Shown: piece by piece, positions 37,225 through 47,100 of the stretch
How positions within the stretch are numbered: position 1 is the first letter of the stretch
Layout of the letters: the number at the start of each line of letters is the position of its first letter
NCBI GenBank assembly: GCA_031290985.1
Contig: JARLJW010000111.1
Span: forward strand, 116,104 to 180,103
Source: Verrucomicrobiia bacterium
GTDB lineage: Bacteria; Verrucomicrobiota; Verrucomicrobiia; Limisphaerales; UBA11358
DNA: 64,000 bases
Direction: 5' to 3'
Program-made: the position numbers and the translations under genes
The notes under the pieces: generated by a model
What the model saw: the letters and a program-made list of their open reading frames with translations, nothing else
Databases searched by the model: none
Told to the model about the DNA's origin: nothing

Positions 37225-39045
37225 TCAATGTCTGCCTTCGAAATGTTCTTCGATCTCTTCCAGGGTCTTGCCCTTCGTCTCCGGCAGGAAGAACGTGGCG
37301 GTGACGAAATAGACCACGGTGCAGCCGGCGAAGATGAAAAACATGGTGGAGTAGCCATATTGGCCGACGGTCGGCAGGAACATGGCGGCGATGGTGGTGG
37401 AGATGGCGATGTTGACGAGCAGCGCGAAGCTCATGCCATTGGAGCGGATGCGCGTGGGCATCAATTCGGACAGCGCGAGCCAGACGCATACGCCCGGCCC
37501 GATGGCGAACGAAGCCATGAAGCAATAGATCAAGATCGCGGTGAGCCAGCCGTTGCTGGTGGAGGGAACGGGCGTTAGGATGGCGTTCTCAATCTTGAGC
37601 AGCGCCGTGCGGGATTTCTCCAGGTCGGCGAACGGATTTTTAAAGAAGGCGGCCACCTTGGTCGCCGGCAGGCAGCCATCGCGGTCGATGGTGATGGTCG
37701 CGCCCGGCTCGTCGGAGCGGACGACCTTGGAGGCGGCGCGGAAATCGCCGTAGGAGTATATCACGATCAACGTCTTCGGCTGGGCGGCCGGCTTGGACGG
37801 CTCCGCTGATTTGTTTTGATTCGGCAGGAGCCAGCCGAGCGTCACATCATTAAACTCCACGACCGCCGTTTGATTTGAGGCAACGACCATGGTTTGCACG
37901 ACGTCCTTCACATCCACCCGCCGCGATTCGGTCTGCTTGAAAACCAGGCCGGCGGCGAGCAGCGAGACGATGACGCCGGCGCTGCCGAGCGAGAGGAGAA
38001 ATTTCCGGCCCTTGCGGTCCACCAGCGCGATGGCCCCGATGGTCATGAGGAAATTTACGACGGTGAGGACCACGTAGCCGAGATGCGCCTCCTTGTCGCT
38101 CAGGCCGGCCTGGATGAGGATGGTGGCGTTATAGCCGATGATGGAATTGACGCCGGTGGCCTGGTTGCAGGCGAGAATGATGCAGGCAAGCACGAACGGC
38201 AGGATGTATTTCCGCTGCCAGAGCGACTCGGAATGTTTCCCGGCGGCATTGGTGCCGGCTTTTTCGGCGGCGGCGATCTCCGCCATCTCGCGCAGTTCGA
38301 TCTCCGCCTGGTTTTCCGAACGGGAACGCAGCAGCGCGGCGCGGGCGGCGTCTTTCCGGCCTTTACGGAACAGCCAGCGCGGCGATTCCGCCACCAGGAA
38401 TGAACCGATGACAAACAAAAGTCCCGGCGGCAGCGACACCCAGAAGATTCCGCGCCAGGCGGCGTCCTTGAAGGCAAAAAGCTTTTGCGCGTCGCCGAGT
38501 TTGGCGACTTCATCCACGCGTCCGCTCCAATAATATCCGATCACCGCCGCCGCGACGATGCCGAGCGTCAACAGCCACTGAAAAACGCCGGTGCCCTTGC
38601 CACGCGACGCGGCGGACAGACATTCGACCAGATAGAGCGGGATGATGATCCCGATGAGCCCGCCGCTGATGCCCTGCAACACTCGCCCAAAAATCAATCC
38701 ACCGTAGCTGTGCGACAACGCGATGGCCGGGACGCTGACGACAAATAATATGCCGCTGAAAATCATCATCTTCTTGCGTCCAAGCAGATCGGCGAGCAGG
38801 CCGGCGAACAGCGTGGAGAAAACGCCGCCGAGCAGCACGGCGGCGACGAGGAAGGAAAGCTGGTTGGCGGTGAGGGGCGCGTTCGTGGCGGCGTCCTTGA
38901 AGGTAGCCTCGAGATACGGCAAGGCGCCGGAAATGATCCCCACGTCAATGCCGAAGAGCAGGCCGCCAAGGCCGGCGACAAGCAGCAGGAACCGGTTGTA
39001 CCCGGATTTGGCGGAGGCGCCGGGATCAGTTGGTGCAGGATTCAT
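37225..39045 (-). CDS. Sugar-porter-family MFS transporter with a large inserted loop
   Basis: LLLVAGLGGLLFGIDVGIISGALPYLE; LADLLGRKKMMIFSG; GRVLQGISGGLIGIIIPLYLVECLSAASRG; AESPRWLFRKGRK; NQATGVNSIIGYNATILIQAG; FLPETKGKTLEEIEEHF. Confidence 0.95.
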   Translation of the reverse strand: MNPAPTDPGASAKSGYNRFLLLVAGLGGLLFGIDVGIISGALPYLEATFKDAATNAPLTANQLSFLVAAVLLGGVFSTLFAGLLADLLGRKKMMIFSGILFVVSVPAIALSHSYGGLIFGRVLQGISGGLIGIIIPLYLVECLSAASRGKGTGVFQWLLTLGIVAAAVIGYYWSGRVDEVAKLGDAQKLFAFKDAAWRGIFWVSLPPGLLFVIGSFLVAESPRWLFRKGRKDAARAALLRSRSENQAEIELREMAEIAAAEKAGTNAAGKHSESLWQRKYILPFVLACIILACNQATGVNSIIGYNATILIQAGLSDKEAHLGYVVLTVVNFLMTIGAIALVDRKGRKFLLSLGSAGVIVSLLAAGLVFKQTESRRVDVKDVVQTMVVASNQTAVVEFNDVTLGWLLPNQNKSAEPSKPAAQPKTLIVIYSYGDFRAASKVVRSDEPGATITIDRDGCLPATKVAAFFKNPFADLEKSRTALLKIENAILTPVPSTSNGWLTAILIYCFMASFAIGPGVCVWLALSELMPTRIRSNGMSFALLVNIAISTTIAAMFLPTVGQYGYSTMFFIFAGCTVVYFVTATFFLPETKGKTLEEIEEHFEGRH

Positions 39046-39172
39046 TTTGTGATTTCGTAACAACGATTTTTTAAGCGACCCGGCCAAGCCCCGCCCGCCG
39101 TGCGGGCGCTGCCGCACCCGTGTTCCCAAGCTTTGGCGGGGAAAGCTTTACCCGTTCCGGGCCGGGAAAAAA

Positions 39173-39207
39173 GCCAAAAGTTGTCGCTTTTGTTTTGTTT
39201 TTGTAAC
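39173..39207. promoter_or_regulatory. Shared upstream motif, site B
   Basis: GCCAAAAGTTGTCGCTTTTGTTTTGTTTTTGTAAC between divergent araC-family and MFS genes. Confidence 0.6.
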
Positions 39208-39227
39208 AAGTAGATTTTGGGGCAGAA

Positions 39228-40115
39228 ATGAGTCTGCCGACCCATCCCGACTGGTGGCCCGCCCGCCAGCTGCAACGCAGCCCGGTCAAGAAGGTGCTGG
39301 TGTGCGGCCGCCGCCTGAACCCGCCGCTGTTCAGCCATGTCGTCAACTTCCCGCGCCTGGAGATCCCGCTGCACGGCCAGTATCGCAACCAGATGGAGTC
39401 CGGCGGGGCGATCGCGCACATGGTGCTGCGGCCCGGCATGGCGCTGTTTGCGGCGCCCAACTGCTGGAACCTGCCGGAGTGGCAGCCGGGTCTGGAATTG
39501 TTAAGCATCTTTTTTGGCAAATCACAACTGGGCGTCAGCCTGGTCTCCGCCCGGTCTAAAAATTATCCGCAGCTCGCGGCGAAAAAATATTCCGTCCCCC
39601 GCCCCATCGGCGGGCCGGTGCCGCACCTGCTGAACGCGCTGGACGAGCTGCTCACGGAGGACGAGCCCGGGCCCGCGCTCACCGACCTGGTCTGCGCCCT
39701 CATCCACTGCGTGGAAAACCTGCTGCGCCAGCCGGCCGCCCAGCCGGGCAGCCGCGCCCAGTCGCTGCTCGAGGATGTCCGCGTCTTTCTGCAAAGCCAT
39801 TATCAATACGAGATCACCCGCGATTCCGTGGCGGAACAGTTCAACGTCACGCCCAACCATCTCTCGCGGCTGTTCCAGACGCACGGCCGCACGACGTTCA
39901 GCGGCTACCTCACCCAGGTTCGCATCGACCGCGCGAAGCATCTGCTGCACAATTACAATCTCAAGCTCGACGACATCGCCGCGCGCTGCGGCTACCACGA
40001 CACGCCCTACTTCTGTCACGTGTTCAAAAAAATGACCAAGGCCACGCCGATGCAATTCCGGCTCAAAATCCGCCGCACGAGCCAGGCGCTCACCACGCCC
40101 CTGCCGGCGGGCTAA
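39228..40115 (+). CDS. AraC-family transcriptional regulator
   Basis: C-terminal VRVFLQSHYQYEITRDSVAEQFNVTPNHLSRLFQTHGRTTFSGYLTQVRIDRAKHLLHNYNLKLDDIAARCGYHDTPYFCHVFKKMTKATPMQFR. Confidence 0.95.
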   Translation: MSLPTHPDWWPARQLQRSPVKKVLVCGRRLNPPLFSHVVNFPRLEIPLHGQYRNQMESGGAIAHMVLRPGMALFAAPNCWNLPEWQPGLELLSIFFGKSQLGVSLVSARSKNYPQLAAKKYSVPRPIGGPVPHLLNALDELLTEDEPGPALTDLVCALIHCVENLLRQPAAQPGSRAQSLLEDVRVFLQSHYQYEITRDSVAEQFNVTPNHLSRLFQTHGRTTFSGYLTQVRIDRAKHLLHNYNLKLDDIAARCGYHDTPYFCHVFKKMTKATPMQFRLKIRRTSQALTTPLPAG

Positions 40116-40153
40116 CCGGCGTGGCAACATCCGCGTAACGCCCGTTCAATTCC

Positions 40154-40201
40154 GTCGCCTGACGCTGCGTCCGGCGACGGGGACACCGCAGCGCGGTGTC
40201 C
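40154..40201. repeat. Tandem hairpins between convergent genes
   Basis: GTCGCC-T-GACGC-T-GCGTC-C-GGCGAC (40154-40178) and GGACACCGC-AGC-GCGGTGTCC (40181-40201, 9-bp perfect stem). Confidence 0.7.
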
Positions 40202-40211
40202 GCCACCACGA

Positions 40212-42593
40212 TCAAGGACCCACGCGCGCGCGGAAAAATTCCTGGGGCGCATTGGTAAATGGTCCGGCGGTGAAATTGAACACGCCGCCCGCGCTGGTCA
40301 GGTTGGTGAGACTGCTCCAGCTCATCAAATTCGTCGAGGTTTCAATCGTATAAGGCCAATACGCGTCGCCGGTAAAGCCAATCTGCACCACGCCGCCGGC
40401 GACGCTGATGGCCGAGAATTGCGCGGCGGACGGCGGGGCGAGCGCGAGCAGCGCGTTGGTGCTGGCGACCGCGCCGGCGATGTTCGTGGCCAGGACGGAA
40501 TAATTACCCGTGTTCGTGGCGGCGACAAACGCGAGCGGGTAGCTGGCATTGGTCGCCCCGGGGAGGTTCGTGCCATTGAACCGCCATTGATAGGCGGGCA
40601 ACGGCAGACCGGTGGCGGCGGCGGTGAAGGTGAGGTTCGTCCCCCATTTCACCGTTTGCGCAAACGGCTGCAACGTGAAGGCCGGCGCGACGGCGGGCGA
40701 TTCCACGCGGACATTGTCCACGAGGCCGAAATTGATGACGTTGTTCGAGGAGAGCGACGAGAACGGGTCCCAAAAGCCCACGAACACATTGTTCGCCGTG
40801 AACGTGGCGTTGGAAATCGTGGCGAAGCGGATGCCATCCACCACCCAGTCCACCGTGCTGCCGCGCTTGGAGACGATGACATCGTGCCACGCGAGGCCGA
40901 AGGTGCCGGGATCAAGCGCATTGGTCTGCTGCGGATAGGTTGACCGCTGGAGCGCCGGCGCGCTGCGGGCGTTGGGGATGGCGCTTTGATAATAAATATT
41001 GTCGGCGCCGCGCGCGGTCGCGTCTGCACCGGCATAATAATCCTGGGAGGCGCTGCCTTGCACCGTTGTGCCGGAGAAGACGCAAAAGTCATTCAGCCCG
41101 GTGCTCCCGGGCGAAATGCCCCCGTCGCCGTCGCACGCGAAATAAAACCCGTCGGCGGCGGAACCGGCGCCGTTCCATTCGGTGGTCGTGCCGGAAGTGC
41201 CGACGCCCCCGGTAAGAAACAAGGTCGAGCCGATCCCGCCGTTCGGAAAGGGGCCGTTGACGTTGATCCACGCGTCAAAATGCAGGCGGTAGTCGCCGGC
41301 AAAAACCTGGTTCGTGGGTGAAAGGGAAAGCGCGGCAACCGCACCGTTGGCGAGATTGGCCTTCAGTTGCAGTCCGCGCGTCGTCGCGTTCGTCGAGTTC
41401 GGGGCGGACGGGATGCCCAGCGTCGAGTAATCAAAATTGAACGTCGCGGCCGTGTCGCTGGAACTCCGGTGGAGCGTCCAGTTCGTGGCGGTGTCCACGT
41501 CAAAGTTATCGGCAAAGATCGTCGTCTGCAGCGGATACACGAGCAGCGAGACGACGCTGCTGGTGAGGCTGCCGGCGAAATTGGTCACGATGACCGCGTA
41601 GTTTCCGGCGCTGGCCGCCTGCGCGTTCGAGATGATGAGCGTGGTGTTCGTTGCGCCCGCGAGGCTGGTGCCGTTAAACGTCCATTGATATTTGAGCGGC
41701 AGGCTCCCGTCGGCCTTCGCCGAGAAGCTGGCGTTGCGGCCCGCGTCCACCGCGCGGCTGTTGACCAGCGGCGTCGTGAAGAACGGCGGGAAGAGCGAGC
41801 CGATCACAAGATTGGAAATCGTCTCCGACGTGCCGTTGAAAACATCCGTGTCCCAGCCGTGGATCGGGCCGGAAACGGTGTTGCTGTCGGTATATTGCCA
41901 GACGCTCCAATCGGGCCAGGGGCCGTTGCCGCTGGGCGCGCCGGTCTGCGGATTGGGGCTGGCCGGCCAGTTGGCCATCCATAACGGCCAGTTCGTGACG
42001 GTGGAATTAAACCAGGATCCGGAATAGGAGATGCCCGTGTAGATCACCGGCTTCACGGCGACGCCGTTGGAGGCGGCGGCATTGACGATGTCCTGGCACC
42101 AGCGGTTGGCCCATTGCGAAAGCGTGTTCTTGGTGTAGACCGGGCTGGCGGTGCCGGGGTCGGTCTCCATGTCCAGCATCGGCAGCAGATAGGCGCCGCC
42201 ATTGGTGATATACTTGCCCGCAATGCTCCAAAAATGCGCCGCCTCGGAGTCCGCACCCGCGAGCCCCAGATGCGTTTCCGGATGCGCAAAATGATACGCG
42301 CCGATCAGCACGCCGGCGGCCTTGGCATTCACCGCATTGATGGCAAAATCCGCATCATTGACCGTCAGACCTTCCGTGGCCTTCGCCCAGGCGAACGTGA
42401 TCCCGTCGGTGCTTTTCACGCTGGACCAGTTGATGCTGCCGCCTTGGTAATCCGAAACATCCACGCCCAACGGCCGCTGGCCAAAGGCCGGGGCCACACC
42501 CAATGTGAGAATGGCGGACGCCAAAAAAAGTCCAGCCCAACGGGCAAAACCGAAAACATTTCCCGGGGTTGAAAATTCTGGCGCAACGGACAT
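40212..42593 (-). CDS. Secreted GH25 lysozyme with Ig-like domains and a LamG-like middle region
   Basis: LGVDVSDYQGGSINWSSVKSTDGITFAWAKATEGLTVNDADFAINAVNAKAAGVLIGAYHFAHPETH...YLLPMLDMETDPG...KPVIYTGISYSGSWF...WSVWQYTD; Ig-like LKYQWTFNGTSLAGATNTTLIISNAQAASAGNYAVIVTN. Confidence 0.92.
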   Translation of the reverse strand: MSVAPEFSTPGNVFGFARWAGLFLASAILTLGVAPAFGQRPLGVDVSDYQGGSINWSSVKSTDGITFAWAKATEGLTVNDADFAINAVNAKAAGVLIGAYHFAHPETHLGLAGADSEAAHFWSIAGKYITNGGAYLLPMLDMETDPGTASPVYTKNTLSQWANRWCQDIVNAAASNGVAVKPVIYTGISYSGSWFNSTVTNWPLWMANWPASPNPQTGAPSGNGPWPDWSVWQYTDSNTVSGPIHGWDTDVFNGTSETISNLVIGSLFPPFFTTPLVNSRAVDAGRNASFSAKADGSLPLKYQWTFNGTSLAGATNTTLIISNAQAASAGNYAVIVTNFAGSLTSSVVSLLVYPLQTTIFADNFDVDTATNWTLHRSSSDTAATFNFDYSTLGIPSAPNSTNATTRGLQLKANLANGAVAALSLSPTNQVFAGDYRLHFDAWINVNGPFPNGGIGSTLFLTGGVGTSGTTTEWNGAGSAADGFYFACDGDGGISPGSTGLNDFCVFSGTTVQGSASQDYYAGADATARGADNIYYQSAIPNARSAPALQRSTYPQQTNALDPGTFGLAWHDVIVSKRGSTVDWVVDGIRFATISNATFTANNVFVGFWDPFSSLSSNNVINFGLVDNVRVESPAVAPAFTLQPFAQTVKWGTNLTFTAAATGLPLPAYQWRFNGTNLPGATNASYPLAFVAATNTGNYSVLATNIAGAVASTNALLALAPPSAAQFSAISVAGGVVQIGFTGDAYWPYTIETSTNLMSWSSLTNLTSAGGVFNFTAGPFTNAPQEFFRARVGP

Positions 42594-42633
42594 GAGGGAT
42601 TAATGCTGGATGTATGGTTTAATTAAAAGATCC

Positions 42634-42742
42634 GGAGCGCGGCCGGCCCCGGCCGCGGCAACACCCAAAAGGCAGGGAGTCCCCGTGAAAATCCCGCGCC
42701 AGCGCCGGCACCGGCGGCGGCGACCGGGGACGGGCGCACTCC
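42634..42742. repeat. REPIN-like 109-bp inverted-repeat element, copy 2
   Basis: 29-bp arms GGAGCGCGGCCGGCCCCGGCCGCGGCAAC (42634-42662) and reverse complement of 42714-42742 GGAGTGCGCCCGTCCCCGGTCGCCGCCGC. Confidence 0.7.
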
Positions 42743-42787
42743 GTTAGCAGGGGTTTTGGTGTTTAAAAACATGCACCGGTTAATTTA

Positions 42788-43873
42788 TCACATCGGCAGA
42801 CCGTGCGCCTCGGCAACCGCCTTGTAAGTGATCTTGCCGTCGCGGATGTTGATGCCGCCGATGAGCGCGGGAAATTTTGCGCAGGCCTCATCCACCCCAT
42901 GATCGGCGAGCATTTCGAGGTAGCGGTAGGTGACGTTGGTCAAGGCCTGCGTGGCCGTGCGCGCATACGCGCCGGGCATGTTGGCCACGCAATAATGCGT
43001 CACGCCTTCCTCCACATACACGGGATTATGATGCGTGGTGGCGCGGGAAGTTTCCGCGCAGCCGCCCTGGTCGATGGCGATGTCCACCAGCACGCTGCCC
43101 CGCCGCATCCGGCGCAGCATCTCGCGGGAAATCAGTTTTGGCGCCTTCGCCCCCGGCACCAGCACGGCCCCGATGAGCAAATCCACCGTGGGGAGCAGGT
43201 CGGACAAATGCGCTTCGCTGGAAAACAGCGTGTGCGCCGTGTGCAGGGTGATGTCGAGAAAGCGCATGCGTTCCAAATCGACCTCCAGAATGGTCACGTC
43301 CGCGCCCAAGCCCTGGGCCATGCGGGCGGCGTTCACGCCCGCCGCACCGCCGCCGAGGACGACCACCTTGCCGGGCAACACGCCCGGCACGCCGCCCAGC
43401 AACGTGCCGCTGCCGCCGAAATGTTTCGCGAGAAAATAGCCGCCCACGAGCACGCTCATGCGCCCGGCGATCTCGCTCATGGGCTCCAGCAACGGCAGGC
43501 GGCGGTTCACCTCGATGGTTTCATACGCAATGCACGTCGCGCCGGATTTCAGGAGGGCGTCCGTGAGCGGCTTGCTCGCCGCGAGATGCAGGTAGGTGAA
43601 GAGGATCTGGCCCGGCCGCAGCAGGGGCAGTTCGGTGGACAGCGGCTCCTTGACCTTGATGATGAGATCCGCCTTCGCGAAAACCTCCTCATGCGTCCCC
43701 ACCAATTTTGCGCCGGCGGCCTGATATTCGGCGTCGGGATAGCCCGCGCCGACGCCCGCGCCGGTTTCGACGAGGACCACATGGCCGCGCTTGATGAGTT
43801 GATACGCGCCGCTGGGCAGCAATGCGACACGGTATTCCTGTTCCTTGATTTCTTTCGGTACGCCAATGATCAT
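42788..43873 (-). CDS. ald: Alanine dehydrogenase
   Basis: [136 protein letters not shown]. Confidence 0.97.
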   Translation of the reverse strand: MIIGVPKEIKEQEYRVALLPSGAYQLIKRGHVVLVETGAGVGAGYPDAEYQAAGAKLVGTHEEVFAKADLIIKVKEPLSTELPLLRPGQILFTYLHLAASKPLTDALLKSGATCIAYETIEVNRRLPLLEPMSEIAGRMSVLVGGYFLAKHFGGSGTLLGGVPGVLPGKVVVLGGGAAGVNAARMAQGLGADVTILEVDLERMRFLDITLHTAHTLFSSEAHLSDLLPTVDLLIGAVLVPGAKAPKLISREMLRRMRRGSVLVDIAIDQGGCAETSRATTHHNPVYVEEGVTHYCVANMPGAYARTATQALTNVTYRYLEMLADHGVDEACAKFPALIGGINIRDGKITYKAVAEAHGLPM

Positions 43874-44155
43874 AAATAAAAAAAGTACGTTCCGCCTTGC
43901 AGCGGGTTGATAATTTCCTGGCACGCTTCCTTTTACTCGTGCCTTGTCGCCACGCTATCACAGCCACGGCGGGTGTCAACCCAAGTGCGGCAGGAAAAAT
44001 GAAATGCCGAACGCCGAATGACGAATGGCAGGGAAGCAGAGGGCGGAGAAACGAACAAATTTGATTGCCATCCCCACGCCCCTTGCGCCCGGCGGATTTC
44101 CCCAACTCCCCGCTTGAGCTTCCCTTTAATTCGCCGACTGTTATTGTGAACTCAG

Positions 44156-47100
44156 ATGGCACATTCAATGGCGTTCCGTTTGCCACCCCCGCGTGACTGC
44201 AGGGGGTGGCGGAGCTTTTGGGTTCTCGGGCTGCTGCTGGCAGTTGGCGGCGGCATGATGACAAACGGCCTGGCCACGCCGGCACGGTATGAAAATTCTG
44301 ATTACCTGATCGACAACTGGCAGGGCAGCGAGGGCGACAGCATGGGGTTGCAGGAAAATTCCGCATCCTGTATGGCACAAACGCCGGACGGTCACATCTG
44401 GGTGGGCACCTATGGCGGCCTCGTGCGGTTCAACGGCTATGATTTCAACCCGCCGACCGGCTCCACGAACGCCCCGCAGACGGAGGAAATCATCAACCGG
44501 CTGCACGTGGACCACGCCGGAAAATTGTGGGTGGCCACGGAAAAACGGATTGTGCTCCTCGAAAAAGGGGCCTGGCGCGAGGTCACGCGTTTCGACGGCC
44601 AGGACCTGGTGATCCGCTCCTTCGCCGAGGATGCGGCGGGGCAGATGTGGTGCGGCACGCTGGAGGGGAAATTATACGCCATCAAAAACAACCGGCTGGA
44701 AGCGGTGGTGCCGCCCGCGCCGTTGTTTCCCAGCGGCGTCTTCTGCTGCGTGGATAAAAAGGATGGCAGCCTCTGGGTGGCGAACCGCGGCTACATCGGC
44801 CGGCTGACCGCCCAGGGCTGGCAGGCGGCCGGCCCGGAGGCGATGGATCGCAAACCGCTCGTGGCCACGGCGGCCAGCGATGGCGGGTTGTGGGTTTATT
44901 TCCAGGTCAAAAACCAACTGGTGCACTATCACACGGACGGCCCGCCGGAGATTTTCGCGGCGCCAGGCGTCATCCAGTTCCGCGAGCTCTATGAGGATCA
45001 CACCGGCGCCTTGTGGATCGGTTCCACCTTGAGCGGGCTGAGCCGGTTCATGCCTGGAAATTCGAATCTGGACCTGTCCATCACCATCACGAACGGACTG
45101 GCGAACAACGTGGTGGTCGCGCTGATGGAGGACCGGGAAAACAACCTGTGGGTGGGCACGGGCAGCGGCGGATTGCACCGGCTGGTGCCCCGGAGATTTT
45201 CGAATATCGGCCTGGCGCAGGGCCTGCCCAATCCCATCTGCCGTTCGATCATTGAGGAGTCGCCGGGGCATTATCTGGTGGGCACGCACGGCAGCGGCAT
45301 GGCCCGGGTGTCGGCCGGGCGGGTGACCTCCATCCAACGGGCCCCGGACGAACTGCTCCCCGCCAGCTCATTCATCTGGACCGAGCTGCGCGATCATGCC
45401 GGCCATATCTGGCTGGGCACCTACAACGGCGGCGTGGTGACCGAGGACAACGGCGTGGAGCGCGCCCTGCCCGCCTGGCCGGCCGGGCTCAGCAAAAGCG
45501 TCAATGCGCTGTACGAGGATGCCCAAAACCGGATCTGGATCGGCACCTACTCCGGAGTGGGGATCATCGAGAAAAACCAGGTCCGGATGTTTTTGGGGGA
45601 CTCCAACCAGCCGCTGGCAAAAGCGAACGTCCGGGTGATGGCGGAGGACAAGCGGGCCGGGGTGCTCTGGCTCGGCACCTACGACCGGGGCGTGTTGTGC
45701 GTGCAGGGTGAGCAGGTGACACACTTTGGGACGGATGAAGGCGTGCCCGCAGGGCATGTTTGTTCGCTGGTGCTGGACGGCGACGGCTGCGCGTGGGCGG
45801 GCATTTATCAAAAGGGGCTCGTGGGCATCCGCAACGGCAAAGTCACGGTCATCAACCGCGCCAGCGGCCTGCCGGCGGACACCGTCGGCTCCCTCCTGGA
45901 CGACGGGCTGGGATATTTCTGGCTCGGCACGGATGACGGCATTTTGCGTGTGTCCACGAAGGAACTGCACCGGATCTGGCAGGATCCGGCGGCCCGGCCC
46001 GCCTTCAAGGTATTCGACATAAACGACGGCCTGGCCTCGGTGGAGTGCGCGGTGGCGTTTCAAAACACGGCGCTGCGCGACCAGGCGGGACGGCTGTGGT
46101 TCGCCACCCAAAAAGGCGTGGCGACGGTGGATCCCCGCAGTTTGCAACTGAACACGAATCCGCCGCCGTTGGTCATCGAGCGTGTCTCATACACGGAACA
46201 CAGCGGGAATAAAATCGTCCTGGAAAATCCCGGCACGGCCACGCTGGTCCTGCCGGCCGGGGCCACGGAACTGGCCATCGATTACGCGGCGTTGAGTTAT
46301 ACGGCACCGGACAAGATCCGGTTTACCTGCCGGCTGGAAGGTCCCCGGCGGACTTGGGCGGAGACCAACCAGCTCCGCACCCAGCTCTTTCACACGCTGG
46401 CGCCGGGCAGCTACCGGTTTGCCGCCCGGGCCGCCAACAACGACGGCATCTGGAACCCGCAGGACACCGTGTGCGCCTTCGTCGTGGAGCCGTTCGTGTG
46501 GCAGACGGCGTGGTTCCGGGCGCTGGGGCTGGGTGGCCTGGCGCTGGCGGTGGGCTTCGGCGGCTGGCGGCTGGCGCGCCTCCAGCTCCGTTACCAACTG
46601 GAAAAACTTGGCTTGCAGCGCGAGCGGGTGCGGCTCGCGGCGGTGATGGAGGCCACGAGCGACCTGGTGGTTTTCACGGATGACAACCGGAACATCCTGC
46701 ACATCAACCCGGCCGGAAAAAAATTGCTGGGGGCGGACGGACCGGGCGCGCCGCCGGTCTTGAAATGGTCGGACCTGTATCTGTTGCAGGAATATCAGCG
46801 GATGGAAACCGAGGCCATTCCGGTGGCGGAAAAGGCGGGCACCTGGGAGGGCGAGACCCTGATCCGCAACCGGGCCGGCCAGGAGATCCCCGTTTCGACG
46901 GTGATCATCGTGGACAAGGATGCGACCGGGAAGATCAATTTCATCTCCGCGATCGCCCGCGACATCTCCGAACGCAAGAGCGCGGAGGAGAAACACGCGC
47001 GGCTGGAGGAACAACTGCGCCAGTCGCAAAAGATGGAGGCGGTGGGCCGATTGTCCGGCGGGGTGGCGCACGATTTCAACAACCTGCTGGCGGTCATCAC

